A stretch of DNA of 64,000 nucleotides, from contig JAAWDP010000011.1 of the NCBI GenBank assembly GCA_022793815.1, forward strand, positions 153,457-217,456, given 5' to 3'. The stretch is from Clostridia bacterium (GTDB taxonomy: Bacteria; Bacillota; Clostridia; Christensenellales; Pumilibacteraceae). The stretch's first letter is position 1; the number at the start of each line of letters is the position of its first letter. The position numbers and the translations under genes were made by a program. Under the pieces are notes generated by a model. The model was not told the DNA's origin, did not search any database, and saw nothing but the letters and a program-made list of their open reading frames with translations. Of this stretch, positions 10,601-21,300 are shown piece by piece.

Positions 10601-13600
10601 GGAGCGTGTGGCGGCATATAATGCTTATGCGGCATCCGAACCCGAGCTCAAAGGACTCAGGGCAAGAGCGGGCGCAGACGGCTCGGTGGAAATATACTAT
10701 CCTTTCCGCGTGATAGTTTACGACGATTACGAAAGCAGCGGTTTTGCAAACGGTTCGTATCAGATTTTGCAGATAGACGTCCGTATCGCAAACTCCCTGC
10801 CTTACGTGAACACAGCCATGGTGCATAACGACGGCACGGATAACTATTACGACCTCGACATAGCCAAGGGCGAGTCCTATTCCGTCCGCATAAGCGACTT
10901 CTTCGGAGACAGCGATATGCAGACCAATTCGTCACGCATGTTCCTGCAAAAAGACGAACTTGCCAAAGTCGGCGTCGTTGCGCTCAATACGTCCGACTGG
11001 TATGCAGTGGGCGAGGGCAATTTCAATACGCTTACGCTTTCCGACATTACCAATTCCGACGATGTCGCAATCGACTTCAACGGATATTACGGTGCGGCGG
11101 TTAAGTACGATATCGATAATATCCAACCGGCAAACAGCGTGAGAAACAACACGCTCAATCGCGGTTATATCCGCTTTACGGCAATCAACCGCACGCGCAA
11201 CCCCATTTCCTTCAAATTGCACTTTGCCGATAATGCGGGCAATTCCGTTTCGATAGTATTCCGCATAACGATAAGCAATCAGGCTCCGGTCGCGCTCATA
11301 AAGGATGCGGGTCAGTCTTACGTGACAAGCCGCGAAATAAAAATGCGCACGGGCGAGGTGTTCACCGTGCTGCCCACAAGCTGGGATAAATTCATAGGCG
11401 GACTCGACGGCATCGGCATACCGTCCCAAGGTATGGACGACAACTTCTACGGCACGCTTACGAAAGCCCAGAGAGAACTGATTGCCGAAAGATACGCGAT
11501 AGGCGCAGGCAGTTCCGATTACGCGCTCTTCGGAAACCGCTCGAACATCAGCGAAACGTCGAGCGATTTGTTCATGCGCTATTCGTTCAGCGATGTCGGC
11601 AGAAAAACCTCTCTCGACAAGGACGGATTCGTATTCGATTCCACATCGGGTACGGCTACGCACGGCTATTATGACGAAAACGGCGTATATCACGAGAGCG
11701 GAAGCCTCGGCTTCCTTGCGCTGGCGGACGACGACTTGCCTTGGGGTTTGAAGTTCCGCGCGGCAAACCCGTTCGGCATAAGCACGACCTCCCTCGATTG
11801 GAGCGCCGTGAACACCGTAGACAACGGCAGATATGCAATGGGACTTCAAATCAAAGCGGTCAGCGGCTGTACAAACGTACCCGTCACTTTCACCGTATAC
11901 GATTCCGAGGGCAAGAGCATACAGTTCACGTTCCGTATAACCGTGGAAAACTCCAATCCCTATCTTTTGGGCGGCAGCGTCAATCCCGACTATAACATCG
12001 GTTTCGACAGCGCGGAAAACGAATATACCGTAACCATGAAATACGGTCAGTCTCTTACGCTTCCCATAACCGCAATCTGCTCGGACGCCGACGCGAACGA
12101 CCGCAACAATCTCCGCACTTACGGAATGTATAACGGCAGTACGTTCGCCATCGATTCCGTGCAGGGCGTGGATTCGAACAGCTACGTTTCGCTTACCGAC
12201 GACCGCGGCTCGGTCACGATAAAATGTACGGGAGTATTCCTCACGTCCGCAACGTCCACGCTTGTGGAGTTCTATGTGGTGGATAACCTCGCAACCGTTC
12301 CGCTGCTTGTCAAAATTCGCGTAAGCACCGTATTCGGCGGTCTTACGGACGGAGAGAGTACGGCGGCGTTTACCGCCGAGTCGGTTTCCGAATACACCGC
12401 TTCGGGCAAAGCAAGCGAACTTGCGCTTGTTTCCTCGTCGGATAAAGCCGCGGTAACGGACAACGATTACGGTTCGAACGCAGTATACAACGTCACTGCT
12501 TACGCACTGTACGACGTGGTCGGCGGAAAAGCCGTTCCCGTGGAAAAATCCGCGGTGCTGGCAAACCGCGAGAAATACAGACTCGTCACTTTCTCTGCGG
12601 AAAGCGGCTCGTATATGTACAATTCCGATACGGACGCCGAAACACGCAGAGCCCTTCTCGGACGCTATCTCGACCTTGCGTTCTCGGCTGACGGCACAAA
12701 AGCGCTCGTAACGCCGCTCGGCGCTACGCTCGACTTCCCGTTCCCGCTCTATTTCGAACTTACGAAGGTGGTCGCAGGTATCCATACGGGCGAGCATCCC
12801 GATATCCCCGTGACCGCAGGCATGAGCGCGACGGTAAACGTGGCGGACAGCGCGCCTTATGCGGTGGGGCAGAACGACGTCAATCAGGGCACGTTCACGC
12901 AGGGCATAGCCTCTCCCAACTATCTGACCGTGCGCGGTACGGCGGGCTATTCACAGACTTACCCGATATGGGATACGTCGCGCGTGGAATATTCGCTGTT
13001 TAACGACGCGGACTTCGACGACGAAATCGCGTTTGTTTCGCATGAAGTCGTTTCCATTACAAATCCCGACGGCAGCGTTTTGACCCCCGGCGACGGTTGG
13101 CAGGAAAACGGCAAAACTCCCTGCGCGTATTCCGTAACCGTAAAGGACGGAATGCTTACCGCGGCAATAGTAAGAAAGGTTGCGACGAAAGGCGGTACGG
13201 CGTTCGTGCTTCCCGTCAAAATAACCGTGCGCGACCGCAGCGGCAAACAGGCAAGCACGATAATAAGATTCGAAATACACAATTCCGCGCCTGCGTATGC
13301 TCCGTTCGAGGACGACGGCTACAACGTGGTGGAACAGGACGGCGAATATCTGCTCGATATGAAACTGAAACACGGCGATAAAGCACGTATAGACGTTTCG
13401 CGCTTCTTACGCGACGCCGATATAGAAAACGGCGAGACGTTCTCCATAGCAAACGATACGGCAAACGAAAGTCTGTCGCTTCACGACTTGGACTATTCCG
13501 TCAATGCGGATTTGAATGTAGTGCACTATGCGGGCATAACCGACGAGAGCAATATGTTTGCGGTCAGACTCGCCGATAAAAACAACCTTCTGTTCGATAT

Positions 13601-15095
13601 CGAATGTCTGTCGGCGTCGCGCGGAAAAACCGCGTCCGTCACTTTGGTGCTGCGCGACTCCTCGCTTGCGTCCACGCCGTTAAGGCTCCGTATCCGCCTT
13701 ACCGTGGCAAACAGCGCGCCTGTACTTGTCGTCCAAAACCCGAGCATAACTCTGCTCGGCGGCGACGATGCGGAATCGGCTGTCAATGCGTCGCGATTCA
13801 TTTCCATAACCGAATGGCTTAACGACCCGAACCCCGACGATAACGGCGGCGGCGATACCTATATGCGCGTTTACGCTTACGAAATGGGCAATGTTCACGC
13901 TTACGGTCAGACTTTCGAGCCCGGCGGAGAGAACGACCTGTTCACGCCGTTGCAGCCGCTCGAAGGCAATGAACTGTTGCAGAAGATTCGCATAATCCCG
14001 ATTGCCGGAAGATACGGTTCGCAGGAACTCATAATTTACGTCACCGACGACGGCGCAATGGGCGCGCCCGATGCCGTGCTGGTTCAGTTCGTGCTCACCA
14101 TCCAAGTCGCTCGCGACCCCGATACGGTTTCGCTGGTAGACCGCACCGTGCCTTATGCGCGCGAGGATGAAATAACCGTCGAGAAGATAGTGCCCGCGCC
14201 TTACGTGCTCGGATATAAACTCGTCGGTCTTACCCAGTCCGTGGATAACAGCGAAGGTACGATTTCCGTCAGGGAAGACAACGGCAGATATTTCGTTAAA
14301 GGCGAGAGGAGAAATTCCACCGCCGTGCTTATCGCAACTTTGACGGTAGGCGACAGGACGAAAGATTTGAAATTCACGATGCGCGTGCAAGGCAACGACG
14401 CCCCGACGTATAAACTCAACGCCGACGGCTTCAAGATTACGGACTATGTGTACGACGGCGCCGCTCTCGACGCTTCGCGTACAGTAAGGCTCAATCCTTC
14501 CGATTGGTTTGTCGACCCCGAAAGCGACGACATCAAATTCCTCGATTGTTCTTCGTCGCGCACGTTCATAGTCACGGCTGCGCTCGACACGGCGCATAAC
14601 CGTATCGAACTGAAATTTGCCGCCCGAGGCAGTGCGGAAATAACGATAGGACTTACCGACGCAACGGGCGAAAGATTCGAAAGGGTGATAACTGTAACAA
14701 ACAACACTCTGCCCGAACTCAACTTCTTCCTTGCGATAGCGCAGAGCATAACCGTCAACCCTTGGCTGTATCTCGGCATAATAATCGCGCTCATAATCCT
14801 GTTGCTTTTAATCGTGTTCATTGCAGGCGTCTATCGCCGCAAAAAACGCGAACAGGCGGAAGTCGAAGCGCTTTTGGTTTCCGAAATGCAGCTTGAAGAC
14901 CAAATGCTCCGCATAGCCGAAGCCCAGCAGCGTCAAAGCGGTATGCTTCCTCCGTCCGACGTAAGCAGCGGCGGCGGTATCTACTCGCAGGGCGGTATGC
15001 CTACGTTCGGCGGCATGCTTCCGCCCGAATTTACGGGGCAGGGACTGCCTCCCGGCAGTAGCGACGATGACGGACTGAACGGCGGCGGATATTGA
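4638..15095 (+). CDS. Giant surface protein: glycine-rich domain, cadherin-like repeats, C-terminal membrane anchor
   Basis: This 3485-residue protein starts with a signal peptide (hydrophobic core about residues 6-22). A glycine-rich domain (about 70-312) has the features of the ALK/LTK receptor glycine-rich family: YNYTGG, LEAWGAQGG, GGGYNGGGNAG, LIVAGGGGGAG and a seven-Gly run. About a dozen Ig/cadherin-like repeats follow, marked by N-x-x-P starts near 311, 591, 1157, 1313, 2051, 2213, 2437, 2736, 2881, 3024 and 3252. One membrane helix begins after NPWLY (W3376), then a basic stop-transfer RRKKR and a roughly 85-residue cytoplasmic tail with ALLVSEMQLEDQMLRIAEAQ and a Pro/Gly-rich end. 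No LPXTG signal or catalytic motif was seen. The next gene is a full-length colinear paralogue. The likely role is an adhesin or surface receptor; this is inference. Confidence 0.85.
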   Translation: MNKSKLFCVLMTVIMTVALCAGGAAMLTVSDAVNTSYETSAPEGEDAVVSQTAENISAWTKSGNNYYKLYNYTGGVQSVILPRGTYKLEAWGAQGGKDATYYPGHGGYTTATYTITADTTVYIVVGGVGASSACGTGGGYNGGGNAGAYGSSGAGGGATHFATATGTLASLKSNTGAVLIVAGGGGGAGNGQTGNNLGWGGGSSPGANAGGTGALSGNSAYFGQGQASQMGLAAGTNNDGGGGGGGWYGGAGATSDSQGAGGSAYVNTSKCTGASYINGNASMPNPTAFGSNYTKGQSHNGLHGYARITSVNSAPIAKTGVAKTISRTGTGAVSVSDLATDVVPANDSLTYVAQEIYTNSACTTSAKNTYFTYTASSATSITLHPVKRFTTTTFYAKVKDTAGLQTVCSFTVNASAFNGITAQANGLKNGNTGIYGTSVKTGTNYPSMSSITSSGYWSAASDIYNDGGANRRTYMITRPLETAASSVWNGLTSVVIKATDLAIGTDKYSNKYLDTVYFTTYSATGNGTNYSVAAAGSSAKWTTLTITPRLASKSGWFRIPVTIGLYENSSGAELTSASSGRLSVDIVFRIGNARPTLNSPVTVSLNTTTKKSQTVTIANLVADANTNDLSFASGALTNVVKVPSNEYAYVDKYGNTLTAANYNVGTKSSSVITDASTTTATGFDRTSIYNAAMTDAASVYKEAYVSYSISGTSIVFNAIRATRNQYASGRANALGHFYILVHITDSGDTRDTGLWYPIAIRVDDTSAATKNALDFTLDAEEKGESTGVTAPADSVYISPYRHPSLSGVGIGALSADDASDTSKYVANALGSDESEFAVNVGSQVGSQPFAFNDFLHINSDFGSMTPGSDYYTSYETYVGFSAYVTAQIVPLYAPASWFDRLTAEQKTAAGITVSGDVASFNGIKLTAVSSTKERWVEIPVRLTDTFGNVTENVIAVKVNNRTTALRNTINEKGGMAVKTVDSATGEVTITYTMYNTTDKSYKISPYDLVYDADLAQQPAIDNNQNNNSNPDDGTANATLANILYRNSNKVRTRTSATGTASAVNFGYDTLSFVPSSLPFTLSGSGASSADYTQNRFTSELRMHYVPSTRTTAGGSMDYLEITPKQRNDGSNSYTMEGVRIVDESGSYITLNIAVRVINSLPYLKEPNKVFYLIADYMSENANSSQPVGGDDVGESYVTNFNDIGYNIREFAVREIVTDFDPTDVPSLEIVSAPKLGYVDASGTFVEVPEYSDYVSVEYNTMGTGTRSNYVVTRITGRNSTQSLEHGLYMQIEVTDGFNNKADRVKLEFRIEVLNSRPIYVGGAQFEEGKDPDDSAKHWNIKPANTGDVTAVRYIAPDEETAAILSQDGVLTSGGSIIKPSANHIKYFAFDYDELQRIMPYNKDATLLPVTSLETPNGIYSDDVAVTFGNPYGSDTPSQDQINNTVLIEWYIIGSDGRYHVVNPTDSADLAKYTAKDLDTCIREDVLHWAIKITPVTGFKPEGLTLTVGYRDTSSLGGCTTNANPDSYEGIRPDKTQITSHAGITFNIKIESLGMTNNLAAYANSDEEKNNVYYAYYFKDETSAPEAVYPAEKFTYGPVSLVSDANTGADEVTYIPVSYLAIPTTLRDNMQTTIDFLHSYALTDENGANPYRASGDERENILTDMSLYDPATGLTWSGADIDNNPYINIGVASAADIEGDNYLNKNLYYSGSSDTQKIIKRVWQEPDGTKHPLREDLFGLSLQKKNVRSKGYLELSITLAEYEYFGESPTGVINASASQKDESKTTVKLYIFVPNDNMRLDSTTVELSSASLTAAAGKPVTFAYGSQDGIISLVNDDAAKNALTRSDFRIYAGYDKQDYAADVAVEEGTRLFKERAYFLADSVTGKLTDAQRAHIFEGASNARTYGYNILDEHLAAYFGVKESDLDAVKDGTMTPSVNPGYTNFFTVSPLGRNDTSLLFHAVRRISVDEETAFAYYEKTNPGFDRTDLTERVAAYNAYAASEPELKGLRARAGADGSVEIYYPFRVIVYDDYESSGFANGSYQILQIDVRIANSLPYVNTAMVHNDGTDNYYDLDIAKGESYSVRISDFFGDSDMQTNSSRMFLQKDELAKVGVVALNTSDWYAVGEGNFNTLTLSDITNSDDVAIDFNGYYGAAVKYDIDNIQPANSVRNNTLNRGYIRFTAINRTRNPISFKLHFADNAGNSVSIVFRITISNQAPVALIKDAGQSYVTSREIKMRTGEVFTVLPTSWDKFIGGLDGIGIPSQGMDDNFYGTLTKAQRELIAERYAIGAGSSDYALFGNRSNISETSSDLFMRYSFSDVGRKTSLDKDGFVFDSTSGTATHGYYDENGVYHESGSLGFLALADDDLPWGLKFRAANPFGISTTSLDWSAVNTVDNGRYAMGLQIKAVSGCTNVPVTFTVYDSEGKSIQFTFRITVENSNPYLLGGSVNPDYNIGFDSAENEYTVTMKYGQSLTLPITAICSDADANDRNNLRTYGMYNGSTFAIDSVQGVDSNSYVSLTDDRGSVTIKCTGVFLTSATSTLVEFYVVDNLATVPLLVKIRVSTVFGGLTDGESTAAFTAESVSEYTASGKASELALVSSSDKAAVTDNDYGSNAVYNVTAYALYDVVGGKAVPVEKSAVLANREKYRLVTFSAESGSYMYNSDTDAETRRALLGRYLDLAFSADGTKALVTPLGATLDFPFPLYFELTKVVAGIHTGEHPDIPVTAGMSATVNVADSAPYAVGQNDVNQGTFTQGIASPNYLTVRGTAGYSQTYPIWDTSRVEYSLFNDADFDDEIAFVSHEVVSITNPDGSVLTPGDGWQENGKTPCAYSVTVKDGMLTAAIVRKVATKGGTAFVLPVKITVRDRSGKQASTIIRFEIHNSAPAYAPFEDDGYNVVEQDGEYLLDMKLKHGDKARIDVSRFLRDADIENGETFSIANDTANESLSLHDLDYSVNADLNVVHYAGITDESNMFAVRLADKNNLLFDIECLSASRGKTASVTLVLRDSSLASTPLRLRIRLTVANSAPVLVVQNPSITLLGGDDAESAVNASRFISITEWLNDPNPDDNGGGDTYMRVYAYEMGNVHAYGQTFEPGGENDLFTPLQPLEGNELLQKIRIIPIAGRYGSQELIIYVTDDGAMGAPDAVLVQFVLTIQVARDPDTVSLVDRTVPYAREDEITVEKIVPAPYVLGYKLVGLTQSVDNSEGTISVREDNGRYFVKGERRNSTAVLIATLTVGDRTKDLKFTMRVQGNDAPTYKLNADGFKITDYVYDGAALDASRTVRLNPSDWFVDPESDDIKFLDCSSSRTFIVTAALDTAHNRIELKFAARGSAEITIGLTDATGERFERVITVTNNTLPELNFFLAIAQSITVNPWLYLGIIIALIILLLLIVFIAGVYRRKKREQAEVEALLVSEMQLEDQMLRIAEAQQRQSGMLPPSDVSSGGGIYSQGGMPTFGGMLPPEFTGQGLPPGSSDDDGLNGGGY
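5355..5375 (+). repeat. (GGC)7 in-frame tract
   Basis: Seven consecutive GGC codons encode the longest poly-Gly run of the glycine-rich domain. Expansion or contraction would change Gly number without shifting the frame. Confidence 0.8.
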
Positions 15096-15100
15096 CATTG

Positions 15101-15117
15101 TTCATAATCTGTTCATA
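15101..15117 (+). promoter_or_regulatory. Distal PhoP/PhoB-like repeat pair upstream of the second giant gene
   Basis: TTCATA (15101-15106) and TTCATA (15112-15117) are direct repeats with 11-base period, beginning six bases after the stop codon of the first giant gene. The surrounding bases ATAATCTG also resemble the classical Pho box core. Confidence 0.4.
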
Positions 15118-15151
15118 TTCTTCGCTGTTTTCGAGCGTTTTTGCGCAAAAT

Positions 15152-15168
15152 TTCATAATTTGTTCATA
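15152..15168 (+). promoter_or_regulatory. Proximal PhoP/PhoB-like repeat pair upstream of the second giant gene
   Basis: TTCATA (15152-15157) and TTCATA (15163-15168) repeat with an 11-base period. The -35 hexamer at 15185 is exactly two further periods downstream, so sites and promoter share helical phase. Confidence 0.45.
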
Positions 15169-15184
15169 TTTCGCGTCTAAACGC

Positions 15185-15213
15185 TTGCCAAAATCGGTTT
15201 TCGGTATTACAAT
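15185..15213 (+). promoter_or_regulatory. Promoter of the second giant surface protein gene
   Basis: TTGCCA (15185-15190), a 17-base spacer and TACAAT (15208-15213). The leader is about 80 bases, contains a small GACTT/AGGTC hairpin near 15275, and ends in a CTTTCGGAGG site very like that of the first gene. Confidence 0.6.
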
Positions 15214-15300
15214 ATAAACATATAGTATAAAAGCAAATATATAGGCTCATTATAAGAAAATCATTGACGGTAAGACTTAAAGGTCTTTCGGAGGTCAACT

Positions 15301-18300
15301 ATGAAGAAGAAATTACTGTACTTGTTATTGACGTTTGCGATAGCCGTAACCTTCGGTATCGGCAGCGCGGCAATGCTTACGACAAGCGACGCTCTCGCAA
15401 AAACGTCCGCGTCTGCGGAAGGCGAGGATGTGTCCGTTTCGCAGTCGGCGGAAAACATACAGGGCACTTGGACGCGCACTACCGCGGCGGCAAATATAGC
15501 AGGCACGGCTATTGCGGCAAACTGCTATTACAAGCAGTATAACTACACCGGCGGAGCGCAGACTGTTGTATTGCCCGCAGGTCAGTATATTCTCGAAGCC
15601 TGGGGCGCGCAAGGCGGCAACGACGCCAACTATTACGGCGGTCACGGCGGCTATACCCAAGCAAAATTTACGGTTTCCGGCGATACGACCGTCCGCATAG
15701 TCATAGGCGGCAACGGTGCAAGCGGCGCTAACAATTCGGGCGGCGGCTATAACGGCGGCGGCAATGCGGGCTCTTACGGTTCGTCGGGCGCGGGCGGCGG
15801 CGCGACGCATTTTCAGCTCGGCAATGCGTCTACTCTCAGCGGTCTTAAAGGCAGAAAGAACGACGTCCTTATAGTTGCGGGCGGCGGCGGCGGCGCGGGC
15901 AACACTTACACCACGAACGGACATAACTCGGGTTGGGGCGGAAATTCCCCCGGTCCCGCTTACGGCACGGGCGGCTATCTTAACGGTAACGACACATATT
16001 TCGGTCAGGGACAGCACAGGGTGCAAGGCGGCGGCAGTGTTCTCGACGGCGGCGGCGGCGGCGGCGGCTATTACGGCGGACGCGGTTCCAATGCCGACGC
16101 AAACGGCGGCGGCGGTTCGTCTTTCGTCAATACAAGCTCAGGCAGATGTACGAATGCTATTTACCGCAACGGTAACGCCAATATGCCGAACCCCACTTCC
16201 TGGAACGGCAATTATACCAAAGGTTCGGGACAGAACGGTTTGCGCGGCTATGCTCGTATCATAAGCCTTAACACCGCGCCCGTAGCAAAAAGCGGCGTAA
16301 ACGGCGGCACGGCTTACCGCGGCGAAAGCAAGGCGACGAGTCTTACTCCCACTTCGCTCGCAACCGATACAGGCAATGCATGTACTACGCTTTCCTGGGC
16401 GGAATCGAATAAGGTATATTCGAACTCCGCATGCACCACGCTGGCGACGTCGTTCTTCGATGTTACCAATGTTACGGCAGGCGGCACGGGCGCTATTACC
16501 TTAAAACCGAAGATTCTTTTCGGTACCGGAAAACCCAATACAAACAAGACGTTCTACATCAAGGTCAAAGATAACGGCGGACTTGTTACGACGTGCAGTT
16601 TCACGTTTGAATCCACGGACCGCTCTGTTACAGCAAGAACGGGAATAAGTGTAGTAAATTCCGGTAAAACAAACGAATACCGTGTGGGTACGTCCAACAC
16701 GACCAACGTAAACGAAGTCAAAGCATCGAATAAAATTTACAACCCCGCGGCAAGCAAATACACCGTGGTGGTCGTGAATCCGATTGCGGCAGGCATGAAC
16801 GACATAGTTATCAATGCTTCCGATTTGTTTACCGATGCCGACGCTACGACTTACGACCAGCTTCTCATAACCAAAATATCCAATCCCACTTCCACGGCTT
16901 ACACGGTGGCTGGACAGGGCTCTACAAACGGTTTGGGCTTCACAAGCGTAAAGATTACGCACAATGCGGGCGCTGCTATGACGACCTATATCAACAGCGT
17001 CACATTGACGGTTCAGTCAATGGAGAAATCGTCGAAAAAGCTGGTAGGCAACGCTCCGACGATAAACCTTGTATTCAAGATAGATAATACCCGTCCCAAA
17101 ATAACGGCGGACTGCTTGTATTCTTCGCGTGTCGGAGCAGGCGCGACCAATATCAATCTTTCGCAGTTCTGTTCCGATGTAGACGGTAACCGTCTTGAAA
17201 TCAAAGAGGTAAAAGTTCCCGTCAACGAATTTAATTATGTCGATTACAAAAACGGTGTTGCCACGGACCGCGCGTTCGGCTATACCGGTTCCGTATACGA
17301 TTTCCCCGCTTCGGATAATGGCATAGTTTCGGGTGTAAACGGCACCGCGAAAACGGGCGAGGGTACAAAGGCGCTCAAATTCGAAAGAAATTCCGCGGCG
17401 GCAGCGTCGGGGGATACTTCGCAGGCGTATGTTTCCTATTCAATCGACCCCAACGGACAGTATATAACGCTCAATCCGCTCCGTGCAACCCGTTCGCAGT
17501 ACGACAGCGCGCAAAACGCTAAACGCGGCGACTTTTATATCATGGTAAGAGTAGAGGATAAGGGCGACCCTTCCGATACGGGTATTTGGTTCCCGATTGC
17601 CATTAAAATCGCAAATACAATGCCTTCACAGCCTTCCGCGGTAGCCGTGGCTGATTCCGCTTCGGCAAAGACCGACGCGCAGGGCAATAAGGTCATGTAT
17701 TTCAGCCCTATGGGACTCGGCGTGCTCGAACCCACCGAGGAAAATCTCAACAGCGACGCGGCACAGATTCCCGCAATTGCGGATGACCGCGACGTTTACG
17801 CTACGTTCGTGGACGGTGCGTCCACGCAAAACGTGTTGTGCACTTATATGTACAACGAATTCCTCGTGTTTGACCAAAGCCATTTCGACGCGGGCAAAAA
17901 AATCAAAACTCCTTTCTACGAAATGGAACTTGTTCCGCTTTATGCAAAAGCGGTCACTGCCGCTAAAATAGCGAAGGGCAAAAGTATTCTCAAACCGAGC
18001 GGTGTTACCGACGGCGGCTGGCAGCGCTACGACGAATGGGGCAGCGATATTTGGATTGCCCAAAACAGCAACAACAGCCTGATTTCGTTCTACGGTATCA
18101 AGGTTACGTTCCTGCGTTCGACGAACAACGTCTATATTCAGCAACCCATTGTTGTCAAAGACACGCGCGGCGAAACCAATTCCGCAACCTCTTCCGTAAA
18201 CACGGGTACGCTCGACGGACTTGTAAACCTGCTTGTCAAGGTATCGAACAGCGAAGTAACGCGCCTTGATAAAGACGAGATAGCAAAGACCGACGAAAAC

Positions 18301-21300
18301 ATCAGCGCGGCGCGTTCCAATACGACCGGATATGACGCGCTCAACAAAAACGGCGACGCGAAAGTCAAAGCGCAGTTGGACGGCGAAGTGGTCACTTATT
18401 ATGTGCCCAACGGTTATACGTTCGACATAACCCCTTACGATATAGCCGCCGACGTCGATATGGCGGCAGGCTGGAAAGCGGGCGAGAATACAAACCCGCT
18501 CCGTAAGCGCGTAAACAATGCGATTGCCGATACCAATGCGGCTTATACCGCGCAGCTCGCCGAGGCAGGCAAAGAGCTCTCGTATTTCTTTACGACAGAT
18601 TTGCTTTCGCTTTCCACTACGGAAGGAAAAATAAAACTCGACGAACTCACGTTCTCGGGCGACCCGTTCGGCACCAACATGAGCGCGGGAGATATTTCGT
18701 CCACGGCGGAACGTCTTACCGTTTCCACGACAAGCCGTACTTCCACGGGCAACCCGATGTCGTTCAATGTCCGCGTTACCGACGGCACATCCACGAAACA
18801 GATTCAAATACGCATACACGTAATAGACAACGCTCCCGAACTCAAAGAGGAAGCCTCCGGCGTGTTCTATCTGTCCAGTAACTATGCGGGACTCAATGCG
18901 TCGAATACAAACTCTTCGTCCGATTACGATATGGATGACTTTGTCTCCTCCGACAAAGACCTCTATGCTTACAACTACAATATCCGCGAGATTAAGCCCG
19001 TCGACATCGCGGTCGACTACGAGGATTCCAATCTCTATTTCGCAAACTCGCAGATTACGTTCTATACGCTCGGCATAAACGGAAAATATCAGCAGTTGCT
19101 TGACGGCGACTTTTACGTCGACGCATCGTTTGCAATGGCAAGCGGTACGCGAACGGGTCAAGTGCTCAAAATCGTGGCAAAGAGCAGTACGCAGAATTTG
19201 CCCGGCGGCTTGTTTATCGGCGTCAACATTACCGATAACTACGGCTACGATTCCGCAGCCAATACGTCGGAAATCATAATTCAGGTCGAAGTCGTAAACG
19301 CGCTTCCCGAAGTCAACCGCGACATCGACAACTTCGGTTTCACTCCCAACACCGACGAAGACGGCAATACGACTTACGAATGGAAAATTTCCCCGTCCTC
19401 GTCTACCGATATCGAAACAGCCAGATATGTCGTTTCCAGTAAAGAAGTGTTGAACCATCTTCGCGGCGAAGGTGTCAGCGATAAAAACATGCGTTTGATG
19501 TCTGCCGATAATGATAACGGGCAGGGGCTGTATCTGTACGCAGGCGGCTATGAAAACAGCACGCAGAATGTTCCCAATGTTCCGCTTTACGGCGTGTATT
19601 CGGGTGATATGACAGAAACCAGAGATATTGCGGTCTATTTTACCAGACCCTCCGAGAGTTATGTAGAGCCTATAAAATTGATGGATATAGTCTACTTCAA
19701 GGATAACGGCGTCACGTTTACCGAGTTGCCTAAGGCTTACGACCACGACGGTACCGCATTGCAGGCAAGTTCCAAATACAGCGGTCCCGCCGCAAGAGAT
19801 TATATCGACAATCCTCATTGGGCTATTAAAATAACGGCTACGGCGTCGTTCGCGGAAGCGGTACAGTTCACTGTCCGAGTGCGCGATACGGCGGACCGTT
19901 CGCGCGCAGGCGAGGGCGGATATAACGGCAAGCGTGTTTTGAATACTGCCGGCGACGCATTTGTGGCAGACCATAAAGTTCTCGGTGCTACCGAATTGCA
20001 TTTTAGCGTCGATATCGGCTCCCTCGGTATGACTGTTCCTCACGTCAAATACAACACCGTAGGACAGACGGGCGGAACTACCAATCAGTACTATACAGAA
20101 GATGGTACGGGCGCTTTTATCGAATATAAAGATTTCTATTATAACGGTATAGACGTCGGTTCCGCTGTCAGCGTTCCTATAAGCTATTTTGCTTATCCTT
20201 CGGCATTACCTAAGGATACGACGGACAGCGAGAAGAATAAACATATTGTTGCAGTAAGTTACAATAGTGTATTCCATAACGGTTTTGCCGCAAACAAACA
20301 TGGCAATAATCTGAATAAGGAAATATTCAAAAACATTTCTCTTACCGACGGCGTAACGGTATGGTCGGGCGAAACGCTTAACGACAATCCGTTCGTTATG
20401 TTCGATTCTTGGCTCATGGACAGTGTACCCGGGACTAAGCCGATGAGCAATTATATCAACAGCAATCTTACCGCTCCCGGCGGAACAGCCGAAATTCATA
20501 AACTTCTGTATGAGAATAGGCACGGCATTACAATAACTTCGAGAGGACCCCGTTCTGGTTCCGCGGCGCTCAAACTTACGCTTGACCTCGCTCTTTACAA
20601 AAACTTTACTAACAATGAACCTACTGTTGATATAGACTCTGCTAGTAATCTTCCTGTTACGGCGAAAGTTACGGTAGACGTCCGTTTGGAAAATAAGAAT
20701 ATAAAAGTTGTGGATGCGAACTCGACAACGGACACTCAAATCGAAGAGTATTCCACGGGTACCTATATTCCGCAATCCAACCGCGATACGTATACTTTCC
20801 GCCTTGTGAGAAAAAATCAGACGGAAGAGGGCATAATAAACGTCCGTTATACCGATGACAACAGAATCACAATCGATGACAATATGTCGGAAAACATAAT
20901 CGAATCGTGTACGGCGAAATATCTCGACGGAGCGAATTTCCTGTTCAACTCTCTCGGAACTACCGACGCGCCCGTGCTCACGCGCGACCAATTGCGTCAC
21001 ATGATTTCTGCTGATACGGCAAATTCGTTTGCAAACACCCAGCCTACAACCAATCTGACGAAGAATCTCGCGAAATATCTCGGTCTTACCCAAACTACCG
21101 ATACGGATATTTTCAACGAACTTAACAGACTGCTTTCCGCGGGACAGGAATCCGCGCTCGACACGATTCTTGCGAATGTGAAGCCCAACGCTCACTACGA
21201 CGACTATTTCGACATCGAACCGAGCGTGGACGGCGAGTCGTTTACAATCAAAACAAAGAAAAAGACGTCGATAGAATATACGCAGCTTACGGGTTACGAC

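Noticed and set aside
6663..10826. A very long open frame on the minus strand opposite the first giant gene
   Set aside because: It has no ribosome binding site or promoter, its translation is Arg/Val/Cys-rich low-quality sequence without domains, and the plus-strand frame has clear homology-like domains. Codon bias of the sense gene keeps the antisense frame open. The same applies to 10932-12797 and 13680-14597.
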